Source of the DNA: Bradyrhizobium betae
GTDB taxonomy: Bacteria > Pseudomonadota > Alphaproteobacteria > Rhizobiales > Xanthobacteraceae
Length of the DNA: 64,000 nt
Assembly (NCBI RefSeq): GCF_004123905.1
Contig: NZ_MZXW01000016.1
Location: forward strand, 310,001-374,000
Direction: 5' to 3'
Shown: in pieces, positions 55,853 through 64,000 of the stretch
How the letters are laid out: each line of letters begins with the position of its first letter
Position numbering within the stretch: the stretch's first letter is position 1
The notes under the pieces: generated by a model
The model's database searches: none
What the model was told of the DNA's origin: nothing
The model's input: only the letters and a program-made list of their open reading frames with translations
Position numbers and translations under genes: made by a program

Positions 55853-56278
55853 TTATTCGTGCTCATTGATAGCGATTGTCTTAACGATCCTCTCCGGTTC
55901 AGGCCGGGCAAGATCGACCGACAACAGCCCGTTCTTCAGATCCGCACCCAGCACCAGCATCCCCTCCGCCAGCACGAAGGTGCGCTGGAAGTGGCGCGCG
56001 GCGATGCCGCGATGGATGTATTGCCGGGTCTTGTCGTCCTGCTGCCGCCCGCGGATGACGAGCTGGTTTTCCTCAATGGTTACATCGAGTTGGTCGCGGG
56101 TGAATCCGGCGACCGCCAGCGTGATCCGCAAGCGCTCGGGCTGGCCGTCCGACCGGTCGCACCGCTCGATATTGTAGGGAGGGTAACCGTCGGCGCCTTT
56201 GACGACGCGGTCGAGCACGCGCTCGATCTCGTCGAAGCCCAGAAGGAACGGGCTGGAAAGCGTGGGAACACGAGACAT
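55853..56278 (-). CDS. Small heat-shock protein, Hsp20/IbpA family
   Basis: The 141-residue protein has an N-terminal FxxLFxxF-like segment, an alpha-crystallin domain (ERLRITLAVAGFTRDQLDVT then IEENQLVIRG, ending HFQRTFVLAEGMLVLGADL and NGLLSVDL) and a short tail with an I-x-I motif (KTIAINEHE). It acts as an ATP-independent holdase. A ROSE-like thermometer covers its Shine-Dalgarno and a RpoH-type promoter lies upstream, giving two layers of heat control. It is followed by DUF1150. Confidence 0.93.
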   Translation of the reverse strand: MSRVPTLSSPFLLGFDEIERVLDRVVKGADGYPPYNIERCDRSDGQPERLRITLAVAGFTRDQLDVTIEENQLVIRGRQQDDKTRQYIHRGIAARHFQRTFVLAEGMLVLGADLKNGLLSVDLARPEPERIVKTIAINEHE

Positions 56279-56338
56279 AGTTTACAAAGTCCTCTCGAAG
56301 CGACTTTGGTGCATCAGGGCCCGTAGAGGCACCCCTTG
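56279..56338 (-). promoter_or_regulatory. ROSE-like RNA thermometer in the hsp20 leader
   Basis: In the mRNA the segment CAAAGUCGCUUCGAGAGGAC plus UUUG folds with CAAAGUC paired to GACUUUG (56285-56308). Inside it UCGCU faces the AGGA Shine-Dalgarno with one G left over, matching the ROSE consensus U(U/C)GCU...AGGA. A second small hairpin (GGUGC/GCACC, 56308-56333) lies just upstream. Leader length is about 60 bases if transcription starts near 56338. ROSE elements were first described in Bradyrhizobium heat-shock genes. Confidence 0.72.
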
Positions 56339-56344
56339 GTCATC

Positions 56345-56374
56345 AATATGGGCACATCCCCGTGTGGGTTCAAG
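56345..56374 (-). promoter_or_regulatory. RpoH (sigma-32) type promoter of hsp20
   Basis: Read on the minus strand, CTTGAA (56374-56369) is followed after 16 bases by CCCATATT (56352-56345), which is close to the sigma-32 consensus of alphaproteobacteria (CTTGAA with CCCATNT-like -10). It is correctly placed for the ROSE leader. Confidence 0.65.
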
Positions 56375-56454
56375 GACGTAGCGGGAGCTCTGCACAGCCG
56401 TCATTCCCGCATTTTTTTTTGACGGGGTTTGCTTTCCCGCAGGCGTTTCCACAT

Positions 56455-56540
56455 CGTCATGGCCGGGCTTGTCCCGGCCATCCACGACCTTACTCGCAGT
56501 ACCAAGAACGTGGATGCCCGGGACAAGCCCGGGCATGACG
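56455..56540. repeat. Inverted repeat element, CGTCATGGCCGGGC type
   Basis: CGTCATGGCCGGGCTTGTCC ... CATCCACG at the left pairs with CGTGGATG ... GGACAAGCCCGGGCATGACG at the right; each arm is itself a hairpin. With the adjacent T-tract (56411-56420) it fills the rest of the 357-base gap between hsp20 and ugpC. No gene is seen in that gap. Confidence 0.75.
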
Positions 56541-56635
56541 GTTGTGCGTGACGAATTTCCCTAACGAAAACAGGCCCCCCGCTACTGTGCATGGGGTTGT
56601 TTTCGCGTTTTGAATCGGCGGCCCCGCCGAACCGA

Positions 56636-57715
56636 TCAGGCCTCGATGCGCGTCCGCCCGTCGCCGCTGAACAGATGCAGCTTGTTGCGCACCGCTGCGA
56701 CGCGGATTTTTTGGCCGATCGGGGGCGCCTCGGAGCCGGGGATGCGGACGATGACCTCACCGGGCGGCAGCTCACCGGGCGTGGCCGCGACGCGCTGCTC
56801 GTCCTGGGCGCGCGAGCCATAGACAAACGTCTCGGCGCCGACACGCTCGATCGCTTCCACGGTCAGCGGCAGTGCGACGCCCCCGGCGGGAGTCTGTTCC
56901 GTGATGACGAAATCTTCCGGGCGGATGCCGAGGATGCCGGCCTCACCCGCGCCGAGTTGCGATTTGATTTCATCGATGCGCGTCGACATCAGATTCATCG
57001 GCGGTGCGCCGATGAAGGAGGCGACGAAGGTCGTCGCCGGCTTCTCGTAGATCGCCAGCGGATTGCCGACCTGCTCGACCTGCCCGCCGTTCATCACGAC
57101 GAGAATGTCGGCCAGCGTCATCGCCTCGAGCTGGTCGTGGGTGACGTAGATCGACGTCGTGTTGAGCCGGCGCTGCAATTTGCGGATCTCGACGCGCATC
57201 GCGATGCGCAGTTTTGCATCGAGGTTCGACAGTGGCTCGTCGAACAGGAACACCTTTGGCTGGCGCACGATGGCGCGGCCCATGGCGACGCGCTGGCGCT
57301 GGCCGCCGGAGAGCTGGCGCGGCTTGCGCTCCAGCATCGGCGTGAGCTCGAGCACGCGCGCGGCTTCATCGACGCGGGTCTTGACCTCGGCCTCCTTCAT
57401 GCCGCGGTTACGCAGGCCGTAGGCCATGTTGTTGAAGACGCTCATATGCGGATAGAGCGCGTAATTCTGGAACACCATCGCGATGTCGCGATCGGCGGGC
57501 TCGACCTGATTGACGACACGGCCGCCGATGTCGATCTCACCACCGGTGACGGTTTCCAGTCCCGCGACCATGCGCAGCAGTGTGGACTTGCCGCAGCCGG
57601 AGGGACCGACCAGCACGCAGAACTGGCCGTCGGCGACATCGACGTTGACGCCTTTGATCGCTTCGAAGCCGCCGGTGTAGGTCTTGCGGACGTTGCGCAG
57701 GGTGACGTTAGCCAT
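56636..57715 (-). CDS. ugpC: sn-Glycerol-3-phosphate ABC transporter ATP-binding protein UgpC
   Basis: The 359-residue ATPase has Walker [18 protein letters not shown], signature [19 protein letters not shown], Walker [17 protein letters not shown] and a C-terminal TOBE regulatory domain, as in the MalK/UgpC class. It powers uptake through UgpA/UgpE. It starts six bases after the ugpE stop. It is last in the operon ugpB-ugpA-ugpE-ugpC. Confidence 0.92.
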   Translation of the reverse strand: MANVTLRNVRKTYTGGFEAIKGVNVDVADGQFCVLVGPSGCGKSTLLRMVAGLETVTGGEIDIGGRVVNQVEPADRDIAMVFQNYALYPHMSVFNNMAYGLRNRGMKEAEVKTRVDEAARVLELTPMLERKPRQLSGGQRQRVAMGRAIVRQPKVFLFDEPLSNLDAKLRIAMRVEIRKLQRRLNTTSIYVTHDQLEAMTLADILVVMNGGQVEQVGNPLAIYEKPATTFVASFIGAPPMNLMSTRIDEIKSQLGAGEAGILGIRPEDFVITEQTPAGGVALPLTVEAIERVGAETFVYGSRAQDEQRVAATPGELPPGEVIVRIPGSEAPPIGQKIRVAAVRNKLHLFSGDGRTRIEA

Positions 57716-57721
57716 AACTCT

Positions 57722-58570
57722 CTACTTCTCTGTCTCGACCAGGCCGCGCACGAACAATTTCTGCATGGCGACGACGACGAACACGGGCGGCAGCATCGCC
57801 AGCACGGCCGTGGCCATCACGATCGGCCATTCGGTCAGCGCGTCGGTGGTGGTGATCATCTTGCGGATGCCGACCTGGATGGTCTGCATGTCGTCGCGCG
57901 TGGTGATGAGCAGCGGCCAGAGATATTGATTCCAGCCGAGGATGAACAGGATCACGAACAGCGCGGCCATGTTGGTGCGCGACAGCGGCAGCAGCGTGTC
58001 CCAGAAGAAGCGCAAGGGACCGGCGCCATCAATGCGCGAGGCCTCCAGCAGCTCGTCCGGCACGGTCATGAAGAACTGCCGGAACAGCAGCGTCGCGGTG
58101 GCCGACGCGATCAGCGGCAGCGCCAGGCCCGCATAGCTGTCGAGCATGTGCAGATCGGCGACGATCTTGTAGGTCGGATAGATTCGCACCTCGACCGGCA
58201 GCATCAGCGTGATGAAGATGATCCAGAAGATCGGCATCCGGAACGGAAAGCGGAAATACACGATCGCATAGGCCGAGATGATCGAGATCGCGATCTTGCC
58301 GATCGCAATCGCCAGCGCCATCACCAGCGAGTTCAGCATCATGTTGCCGACCGGCTCACGGGTCGAGCCGCTCGTGCCGACAAAGATGGTCTGGTAGTAG
58401 ACCTCGAAGAAGTGCCCGCCCGGCAGCAGCGACATCTGCCCGTTGGCGATCAGCGCGTTGTCCTGGGTGGAGGCGACGATGGCGATGTAGACTGGGAACG
58501 CAACGATCGCGATCCCGATCCACAGGATGGCGTGGGCGACGTAGCGCCGAAAGCCCTCTTCCTCGACCAT
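57722..58570 (-). CDS. ugpE: sn-Glycerol-3-phosphate ABC transporter permease UgpE
   Basis: The 282-residue permease has six hydrophobic segments and the EAA loop ELLEASRIDGAGPLRFFWDT then LLPLSRTNM. HFFEVYYQTIFVG and RFPFRMPIFWIIFITLMLP are typical of UgpE. Its ATG overlaps the ugpA stop by one base, so translation is coupled. It forms the channel with UgpA. Confidence 0.92.
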   Translation of the reverse strand: MVEEEGFRRYVAHAILWIGIAIVAFPVYIAIVASTQDNALIANGQMSLLPGGHFFEVYYQTIFVGTSGSTREPVGNMMLNSLVMALAIAIGKIAISIISAYAIVYFRFPFRMPIFWIIFITLMLPVEVRIYPTYKIVADLHMLDSYAGLALPLIASATATLLFRQFFMTVPDELLEASRIDGAGPLRFFWDTLLPLSRTNMAALFVILFILGWNQYLWPLLITTRDDMQTIQVGIRKMITTTDALTEWPIVMATAVLAMLPPVFVVVAMQKLFVRGLVETEK

Positions 58571-59451
58571 CAGTAGGTCACCTTGCGTTCGACGAAGCGG
58601 AACTGGATTCCGGTCAGCACGATGACCATGACCATCAGGATCACCGACTGCGCTGCGGAGCTGCCGAGATTGCCGCCGAGCAGGCCGTCGGAATAGACCT
58701 TGTAGACCAGCGTGACCGTCGATGTTCCGGGCCCGCCGCGGGTCATGGTGTCGATGATGCCGAAGGTGTCGAAGAAGGCGTAGACGATGTTGACGACCAG
58801 CAGGAAGAAGATGGTCGGCGACAGCAGCGGGAAGGTCACGGTCCAGAACCGCCGCATCGGACGGGCACCGTCGATCGCTGCGGCCTCGAACACGCTTTTC
58901 GGGATGGCTTGCAGGCCGGCGAGGAAGAACAGGAAATTATAGGAGATCTGCTTCCACGCGGCGGCAAGGATGATCAGCGCTGCGGCCTGGTCGCCATTCA
59001 GCAGCGGATTCCAGTCGATGCCCATGTTGCGAAGATAACGCGAGAGCACGCCGAGCGAGGGATGCAGCATGAAGATCCAGAGCACGCCGACGACCGGCGG
59101 CGCCACTGCATAGGGCCAGATCAGCAGCGTGCGATAGAGCATCGAGCCGCGCAGCGGCTTGTCGGCCATCACGGCGAGCAGCAACGCGAAAGACAGCGAC
59201 GACACGGCGATGGCGAACGAGAAGAAGAAGGTGCGGACGATCGCTTCGAAATATGCGGCGTCCTTGAACAGCTCGATGTAGTTCTCGAACCAGACGAAAG
59301 TCGACGACAGACCAAAGGCGTCCTGGAGCAGAAAGGACTGGATCACCGCCTGCAGCGCAGGCCAGTAGAAGAAAATCAGGACGATCGCCAGCTGCGGCGC
59401 TACCAACGCGTACGGCAATAGCTTTGACTGGAAAATGGCTTGCTTTTGCAT
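58570..59451 (-). CDS. ugpA: sn-Glycerol-3-phosphate ABC transporter permease UgpA
   Basis: The 293-residue inner-membrane permease has six TM segments ([20 protein letters not shown] first) and the EAA loop [20 protein letters not shown], where the ATPase docks. It pairs with UgpE. It starts 45 bases after the ugpB stop, beyond a strong hairpin. Confidence 0.92.
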   Translation of the reverse strand: MQKQAIFQSKLLPYALVAPQLAIVLIFFYWPALQAVIQSFLLQDAFGLSSTFVWFENYIELFKDAAYFEAIVRTFFFSFAIAVSSLSFALLLAVMADKPLRGSMLYRTLLIWPYAVAPPVVGVLWIFMLHPSLGVLSRYLRNMGIDWNPLLNGDQAAALIILAAAWKQISYNFLFFLAGLQAIPKSVFEAAAIDGARPMRRFWTVTFPLLSPTIFFLLVVNIVYAFFDTFGIIDTMTRGGPGTSTVTLVYKVYSDGLLGGNLGSSAAQSVILMVMVIVLTGIQFRFVERKVTY

Positions 59452-59460
59452 GATGGGCGA

Positions 59461-59488
59461 CGCCGGCAGGCCGTGCGGCCTGCCGGCG
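59461..59488 (-). promoter_or_regulatory. Intercistronic hairpin between ugpB and ugpA
   Basis: CGCCGGCAGGCC and GGCCTGCCGGCG form a perfect 12-bp stem with a GUGC loop and no T-tract. Hairpins at this place in ABC operons usually protect the binding-protein mRNA 3' end and lower downstream expression, so more UgpB is made than UgpA/E/C. This role is inferred. Confidence 0.7.
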
Positions 59489-59496
59489 CCTTCGCC

Positions 59497-60813
59497 TTAT
59501 TTTACGGCGGTCTTTTCGAACTGACGCAGCATCGTGTTGCCGCGCTCGACGGCGGCATCGAGCGCCTGCTTGGCGGTCTTCTTGCCGGCCAGCGCCTGCT
59601 CGATCTCCTCCGACCAGACGTCACGCAACTGAACCATGTTGCCGAGGCGCAAGCCGCGCGAATTCTCGGTCGGCTCCTTGTTGGTGAGCTCGAGCAGCGG
59701 GGTCTCCAGATAAGGCTGGTCCTTGTAGAAGCCTTCTTCCTTCGCCTTGGCGTAAGCAGCCTTGGTGATCGGCAGATAGCCCGAAGCCTTGTGGATATAG
59801 ACCTGACGATCGGTGTCCGAGAGGAAGGTCAGGAATTTTGCAACGCCCTTGTATTCCTCGGCCGACTTGCCGCCCATGACCCAGAGCGAAGCGCCGCCGA
59901 TGATCGAGTTCTGCGGCGCGCCCTTGGCGTCCGGATAGTAGGGCATCGGCACGGCGGTGAAGTTGAACTTGGCCTGCGCCTTGACGTTGCCGAAGAACGC
60001 CGACGAGGTCAGGTAGATCGGGCATTCGCCGGACGTGAAGCGGCCTTCGCCGGTGTTGGTCCGGCCGGCATAGTCGTAGGTCTTGGTCTTCTGCAGCTCG
60101 ACCAGGGTTTCAAGATGCTTGACCTGGAGCGGGCCGTTGAATTCCAGCACTGTGTCGAAGCCGTCGAGGCCGTTGGCCTTGCTGGCGAGCGGCACGTTGT
60201 GCCAGGCGGAGAGCTGCTCGAGATTGACCCAGGTGACCCAGGAGCCGGAGAAGCCGCAGGTGTCATGACCCGCAGCCTTCAGCTTCTTGGCGGCTTCGAA
60301 TGTTTCGGGCCAGGTCTTCGGAATCTCGACGTTCGCCTTCTTCAGCTCATCGAGGTTGACCCACATCACGGTCGACGACGAGTTGAAGGGGAACGACAGC
60401 ATCTCGCCCTTCGAGGTCGAGTAGTAGCCGGTGATGGCGGGCAGGTAGATCTTGGGGTCGAACTTCTCGCCCGCGTCGGCCATCAGCTTGTAGACGGGCT
60501 TCACGGCGCCGGTCGCGGCCATCATGGTCGCGGTGCCGACCTCGAACACCTGCATGATGTGCGGGGCGTTGCCGGCGCGGAACGCGGCGATGCCGGCATT
60601 CATCGTGTCGGGGTAGTTGCCCTTGTAGGTCGGGATCACCTTGTAGTCGGTCTGCGACGCGTTGAAGTCGGTGGCGAGCTTGACGATGACGTCGTTGTTG
60701 GCGCCGGTCATCGCGTGCCACCACTGGATTTCGGTCACGGCCATGGCCGGTGAAGTCGTCATGCCAACTGCGATTGCAACAGCGGCAGCCGCCCCAAAAT
60801 GTCGAAGAGCCAT
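59497..60813 (-). CDS. ugpB: sn-Glycerol-3-phosphate-binding periplasmic protein UgpB
   Basis: The 438-residue protein has a signal peptide (ending near SPAMA) and a mature part starting VTEIQWWHAMTGANNDVIVK, with RAGNAPHIMQVFEVGTATMM and SVEPTENSRGLRLG-like blocks (here NKEPTENSRGLRLGNMVQLR), characteristic of UgpB. It binds glycerol-3-phosphate and perhaps glycerophosphodiesters. ATG 60813 has GGGAGG upstream; a TTG at 60816 is not preferred. It is first in the operon, under a PhoB box. Confidence 0.93.
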   Translation of the reverse strand: MALRHFGAAAAVAIAVGMTTSPAMAVTEIQWWHAMTGANNDVIVKLATDFNASQTDYKVIPTYKGNYPDTMNAGIAAFRAGNAPHIMQVFEVGTATMMAATGAVKPVYKLMADAGEKFDPKIYLPAITGYYSTSKGEMLSFPFNSSSTVMWVNLDELKKANVEIPKTWPETFEAAKKLKAAGHDTCGFSGSWVTWVNLEQLSAWHNVPLASKANGLDGFDTVLEFNGPLQVKHLETLVELQKTKTYDYAGRTNTGEGRFTSGECPIYLTSSAFFGNVKAQAKFNFTAVPMPYYPDAKGAPQNSIIGGASLWVMGGKSAEEYKGVAKFLTFLSDTDRQVYIHKASGYLPITKAAYAKAKEEGFYKDQPYLETPLLELTNKEPTENSRGLRLGNMVQLRDVWSEEIEQALAGKKTAKQALDAAVERGNTMLRQFEKTAVK

Positions 60814-60865
60814 CAAGTAAACCTCCCTTGGCCGTCAAAAAGATCGCTTGCGCTAGCAGCGCCAT

Positions 60866-60883
60866 ATGACGTTCACATGACTG
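60866..60883 (-). promoter_or_regulatory. PhoB box upstream of ugpB
   Basis: On the minus strand CAGTCATGTGAACGTCAT is two 7-base half-sites (CAGTCAT and ACGTCAT) spaced by four bases, the exact layout of the Pho box CTGTCAT-N4-CTGTCAT. It ends 52 bases before the ugpB start and implies induction by phosphate starvation. Confidence 0.75.
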
Positions 60884-61030
60884 TGTAAGCGGCCGAAACG
60901 AAAGCGGCAAGCGCGGCAAAAGGGAAGTCGTCAAATAGGCGAAGACGGAGCGGACAGCCTCCTCCGTTCGCAGTGCACATGCATGCCCACGCCGCAGTGC
61001 GGCATTGCTTGTGTGAGGAGGTGAAGGCCC

Positions 61031-62248
61031 CTAGCGCTTGCGCTCGGGACCGCAGACCGTGCCCTGCTCGACCATCGCGTCGATCTCGGCTTTGGAATAC
61101 CCGAACTCGCCCAGCACCTCGGCCGAGTGCTGGCTGAATTTCGGCGGCAGGCGGCGCAGGCTCGGCTTGCTGCGATCGAGCCGGATCGGAGAGGCCACGC
61201 CCTTGTACCAATCCTTCTCGATAATATCGCCGCGCGCGATCGTGTGCGGGTTCGTCAACGCCTGGTCGATCTTCTGCACGGGGCCCGCGGGCAGGCCTGC
61301 GGCAAGCAGGCGATTGCACAGCGGCTCGGCCTCGTGCTGGCTGAACACGGCGGCAAGCTCGGCGCGCAGCGCCTCCCGATTGGCGATGCGGTCCTTGTTG
61401 CGGGCAAAGCGCGGATCGGTGCCGAGCTCGGGCTTGCCGATCTCCTTGGCAAGCTTGCGGAAGGTGCCGTCATTGCCGACGCCGATGAAGATGTTGTCGG
61501 TCTTGGTCGGGAAGATCGCGTAGGGCACGAGGTTGGGATGCTCGTTGCCGGTGAGCGACGGCGGCTTGCCGTGCATGAAATAATTCGCGGTGTGCGGATG
61601 CATGATGGCGAGGCCGGTCTCGTACAGCGTCGTCTCCAGGAACTGGCCAAGCCCTGAGCGCTGCCGCTCCGACAGCGCCATCAGGATTCCGATCGCCGCA
61701 TAAAGACCGGTGCCGATATCGACCAAGGGCACGCCGATCCGCATCGGCCCGCTCTCGGGCGAGCCGGTCGCCGCGATCATGCCGGTCATGGCCTGGATGA
61801 TGGCGTCATAGCCGGGATTGCCGCCGCGCGGTCCGTCGGCGCCGAAGCCGCAGATCCGGCAATGCACGAGGCGCGGGAATTTCTCGCGCAGCACGTCGTT
61901 GCCGATGCCCCATTTCTCCAGCGTGCCCGGCTTGAAATTCTCGATCAGGACGTCGGCGGTCTCCAGCATCTTGAGCAGCACGACGCGGCCGCCCTCGGAG
62001 GCGAGGTCGAGGCCGATCGAACGCTTGTTGCGGTTGATGCCGATGAAATAGGCGGCGTCTTCGTCGTGGAAGGGAGGGCCCCAGTCGCGCACCTCGTCGC
62101 CCGCGGGCGGCTCGACCTTGATCACGTCGGCGCCATGGTCGGCGAGGATCTGGGTGCAGTAGGGACCGCCGAGCACGCGCGTGAGATCGATGACGCGCAG
62201 TCCGCTCATTGCGCCTAATGCTGCTCCAGAACTCGCGGCTTCAGTCAT
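61031..62248 (-). CDS. CaiB/BaiF-family (class III) CoA-transferase
   Basis: The 405-residue protein has LRVIDLTRVLGGPYCTQILA, GADVIKVEPPAGDEVRDWGP, FIGINRNKRSIGLDL, ETADVLIENFKPGTLEKWG and the catalytic Asp region NPGYDAIIQAMTGMI. These are closer to formyl-CoA/succinyl-CoA transferase-like members than the protein at 12311. ATG 62248 follows GGGGAAG. It stands alone, downstream of the ugp promoter region and convergent with nothing; the substrate is not known. Confidence 0.9.
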   Translation of the reverse strand: MTEAASSGAALGAMSGLRVIDLTRVLGGPYCTQILADHGADVIKVEPPAGDEVRDWGPPFHDEDAAYFIGINRNKRSIGLDLASEGGRVVLLKMLETADVLIENFKPGTLEKWGIGNDVLREKFPRLVHCRICGFGADGPRGGNPGYDAIIQAMTGMIAATGSPESGPMRIGVPLVDIGTGLYAAIGILMALSERQRSGLGQFLETTLYETGLAIMHPHTANYFMHGKPPSLTGNEHPNLVPYAIFPTKTDNIFIGVGNDGTFRKLAKEIGKPELGTDPRFARNKDRIANREALRAELAAVFSQHEAEPLCNRLLAAGLPAGPVQKIDQALTNPHTIARGDIIEKDWYKGVASPIRLDRSKPSLRRLPPKFSQHSAEVLGEFGYSKAEIDAMVEQGTVCGPERKR

Positions 62249-62393
62249 GCCTTCGCTTCCCCTGTGTCGATCATTTGATCACAGGCCTAGCGAGGTTTTT
62301 TTGCGCCAGCAATGGTCTACCGGGCAGGGCCGCATGCACTGCGGAAGCGGCCGGCCCGAGGGGGATCCCGGGCCAGCCAATCCGCACGTCAGG

Positions 62394-62819
62394 TCAGACG
62401 ACCGTCAGGCGAACGTCGACATTGCCGCGCGTGGCATTGGAATAGGGGCACACCTGGTGGGCCTTCTCGACCAGCGCCTCGGCCTCGGCGCGGGCAAGGC
62501 CCGGCAGCGAGACGGCGAGGTCGATATCGAGGCCGAAGCCGCCCTCGGAGCGCGGGCCGATACCGACGGTCGAGGTGACGGAGGCGTCAGCGGGGACCTT
62601 CGGGCCGCCCTGCGAGGCCACGAACTTCATCGCGCCGATGAAGCAGGCGGCATAGCCGGCCGCAAACAGCTGCTCGGGATTGTTGCCGGCGCCGCCGCCG
62701 CCACCGAGCTCCTTCGGCGTGGTGAGCTTGACGTCGAGCGCGCCGTCGAGGGTCGCAGCATGGCCGTCACGGCCGCCGGTGGCCTTTGCGCTGGTCTTGT
62801 AGAGGACGTTCACGGACAT
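62394..62819 (-). CDS. ohr: Organic hydroperoxide resistance protein Ohr
   Basis: The 141-residue OsmC-family peroxidase has the two redox Cys in [12 protein letters not shown] and [11 protein letters not shown]. It reduces organic hydroperoxides using lipoylated partners. ATG 62819 follows GAGGAG and gives the usual length; the frame extends upstream without family match. It is divergent from ohrR, with the operator repeats between them. Confidence 0.93.
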   Translation of the reverse strand: MSVNVLYKTSAKATGGRDGHAATLDGALDVKLTTPKELGGGGGAGNNPEQLFAAGYAACFIGAMKFVASQGGPKVPADASVTSTVGIGPRSEGGFGLDIDLAVSLPGLARAEAEALVEKAHQVCPYSNATRGNVDVRLTVV

Positions 62820-62863
62820 TTTCGTCTCCTCGGGGTCTTCGGTTGGGGTGAGCTCCATATCGC

Positions 62864-62926
62864 AAACAATTAGATTGTGCGCAATTGAATTTTGCATGCC
62901 TCACATTTAATTGTTCGCAATTGAAT
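62864..62926. promoter_or_regulatory. OhrR operator region (two direct repeats plus a palindrome)
   Basis: TTGTGCGCAATTGAAT (62875-62890) and TTGTTCGCAATTGAAT (62911-62926) are 15/16 identical and 36 bases apart. The first is preceded by ACAATTAGATTGT, a palindrome close to known OhrR sites (AT-rich dyads with ACAAT/ATTGT arms). Two operators would let OhrR silence ohr and its own gene. Confidence 0.7.
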
Positions 62927-62961
62927 GTGGCGCCAGCCGGCCCCAGAATGAGGAAAGCCTC

Positions 62962-63432
62962 GTGAGATTCTCTATGCCCCGGAAATTATCGACCCTGGAT
63001 CCGCAACGCCTCGACAGCCAGATCTGCTTCGCGGTCTATTCGGCCGCGCACGCCTTCAACCGCGTCTACAAGCCGCTGTTGGACCGGCTCGGCCTCACCT
63101 ATCCGCAATATCTGGTGATGCTGGTGCTGTGGGAGCGCGACGACGTCCCGGTGAAGGACATCGGCGAAAAGCTGTTTTTGGACTCGGGCACGCTGACCCC
63201 GCTGCTGAAGCGGCTCGAGGCGGCTCACCTCGTGAAGCGTACGCGTTCGAGCGAAGACGAACGCCAGGTCCTGATCGCGCTGACGCCGCAGGGCCACGCG
63301 CTGAAGGAGAAAGCGCGCGGCGTGCCGCCGTCGATCCTGGCCGCGACGGACTGTTCGGTCTCGGAGCTGGTGGCGATGAAGGACGAGATCGTCGCGCTAA
63401 GGGATCGGCTCAATGCAGTGATCGGGGAGTAA
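62962..63432 (+). CDS. ohrR: OhrR, MarR-family organic-hydroperoxide sensor
   Basis: The 156-residue winged-helix repressor has the sensing Cys in [20 protein letters not shown], the position used by OhrR for peroxide oxidation, and the DNA-binding [20 protein letters not shown] then [19 protein letters not shown] 62962 has AGGAAAG upstream; ATG 62974 is an alternative that shortens it by four residues. It is divergent from ohr. Confidence 0.92.
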   Translation: MRFSMPRKLSTLDPQRLDSQICFAVYSAAHAFNRVYKPLLDRLGLTYPQYLVMLVLWERDDVPVKDIGEKLFLDSGTLTPLLKRLEAAHLVKRTRSSEDERQVLIALTPQGHALKEKARGVPPSILAATDCSVSELVAMKDEIVALRDRLNAVIGE

Positions 63433-63499
63433 GGAGGGTCTCTAGAGCCCGCCTTCGCCCTATCGGGCTTCGGCGCGGCAGCCTTCGCTTCGCGAAGGC

Positions 63500-63575
<76 letters not shown>

Positions 63576-63641
63576 TTAACCGACCGACGCACCGTGGGCA
63601 GCGCGTCGGGAAAGACCCAGAACCACAGTTCTGAGATTATC

Positions 63642-64000
63642 TCAAGTCTCTTCATCGCCTCCGACATCACCAATGATGTCGGTCACGTCCTCATCGCCCT
63701 CTTCTTCGTCGGCAATGAAGGTCGAATCATCATCGTCGTCGTCATCGAGGGTCTCGTCGACCTCGATATCGTCTTCCGATTCGGGCACGACGGCCTTGAC
63801 CTTGCCGCTGTTCTCCTCGGCATCGGCCTCCTCGAGGGAGACCTCCTCGACCTCGGCCGGCTCCGGCGTGGTGTCGGCGGCGGCCGCCGCATGGCGGGCT
63901 TCGGCGCCACGAGGCACGCGGGCCGGCGCCACGGGCGCGATCGGCACGACTTCGCCAGTATAGGGCGAGATCACCGGCGACTTGTTGAGGTCATAGAACT
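63642..64000 (-). CDS. TIGR02300 / FYDLN acid-domain protein (partial, start beyond window)
   Basis: The C-terminal ~119 residues are in the window. It enters with FYDLNKSPVISPYTGEVVPI, the signature of TIGR02300, whose N-terminus carries a small zinc-finger-like Cys pair outside the window. The rest is very acidic (runs of Asp and Glu). The family is alphaproteobacterial and of unknown function. It is transcribed in the same direction as, and 66 bases upstream of, tRNA-Ala. Confidence 0.9.
   Translation of the reverse strand, partial: FYDLNKSPVISPYTGEVVPIAPVAPARVPRGAEARHAAAAADTTPEPAEVEEVSLEEADAEENSGKVKAVVPESEDDIEVDETLDDDDDDDSTFIADEEEGDEDVTDIIGDVGGDEET

Noticed and set aside
56591..58576. 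661-codon open frame antisense to ugpC/ugpE
   Set aside because: Composition (His, Gln, Arg, Asp runs) is typical of a GC3 shadow; the opposite strand has clear Ugp proteins.

Overview
The window is a high-GC, gene-dense chromosomal segment. It is best explained as Bradyrhizobium or a very close relative in the Nitrobacteraceae. Support comes from family-level gene content (NrnC-type exonuclease, DUF1150 protein beside Hsp20, TIGR02300/FYDLN protein, NDUFA9-like protein, lptC-lptA-lptB-rpoN-hpf-ptsN order, infC with an ATT start). Many GC-rich intergenic palindromes of the kinds common in Bradyrhizobium are also present, mostly where two genes converge. The species call is inference; no database search was possible.

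Layout. 1-9.4 kb: gpmA 3' end, an AraC-MGMT DNA-repair protein, DUF2244, nth, an EmrA/EmrB-type efflux pair, an EI24/CysZ-like membrane protein whose C-terminus runs through a palindrome, a PNP-fold nucleosidase-like protein, and a divergent kumamolisin-type protease whose propeptide is split over two ATGA-coupled reading frames. 9.5-21.2 kb: MFS transporter, a LysR regulator divergent from a CoA-transferase plus HMG-CoA-lyase-type pair, nikR, a copper P-type ATPase divergent from csoR with a visible operator, a YiiX-like hydrolase, a Tat-exported amine oxidase and a TauE-type permease. 21.2-28 kb: the infC-rpmI-rplT-pheS-pheT translation cluster, interrupted by two small secreted-protein genes on the opposite strand and by a DUF559 gene bracketed by 40-bp perfect inverted repeats.

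28-36.7 kb: a hydrolase, an NTF2-like protein, a thioesterase, queG, a GST, uppP, a DprE1/DprE2-like pair and an NDUFA9-like protein. 36.7-39.9 kb: tRNA-Leu(CAG), followed by a worn 3.1-kb island. It has a decayed integrase N-terminus next to the tRNA, an orphan GspN-like gene, a secreted beta-helix protein, and a copy of the tRNA 3' end at the far edge. 40-52 kb: MFS transporter, a DPPR-synthase-like UbiA prenyltransferase with a degenerate HAD domain, nrnC, lptC-lptA-lptB, rpoN, hpf, ptsN, a winged-helix/TolB/TPR regulator and a 1-Cys peroxiredoxin.

52-64 kb: a frameshifted autotransporter, then a DUF1150/hsp20 pair with a RpoH-type promoter and a ROSE-like RNA thermometer. A ugpBAEC importer follows, with a PhoB box and an intercistronic hairpin. 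The end holds a second CoA-transferase, the divergent ohr/ohrR pair with its operators, tRNA-Ala(GGC) and the TIGR02300 gene running off the edge.

Themes that connect genes: polyprenyl-phosphate chemistry (uppP, DprE1/2, UbiA) and LPS export; nitrogen and phosphate control (rpoN, ptsN, ugp); peroxide, copper and heat stress (ohr, peroxiredoxin, copA, hsp20). No CRISPR array and no complete phage or transposase was seen.
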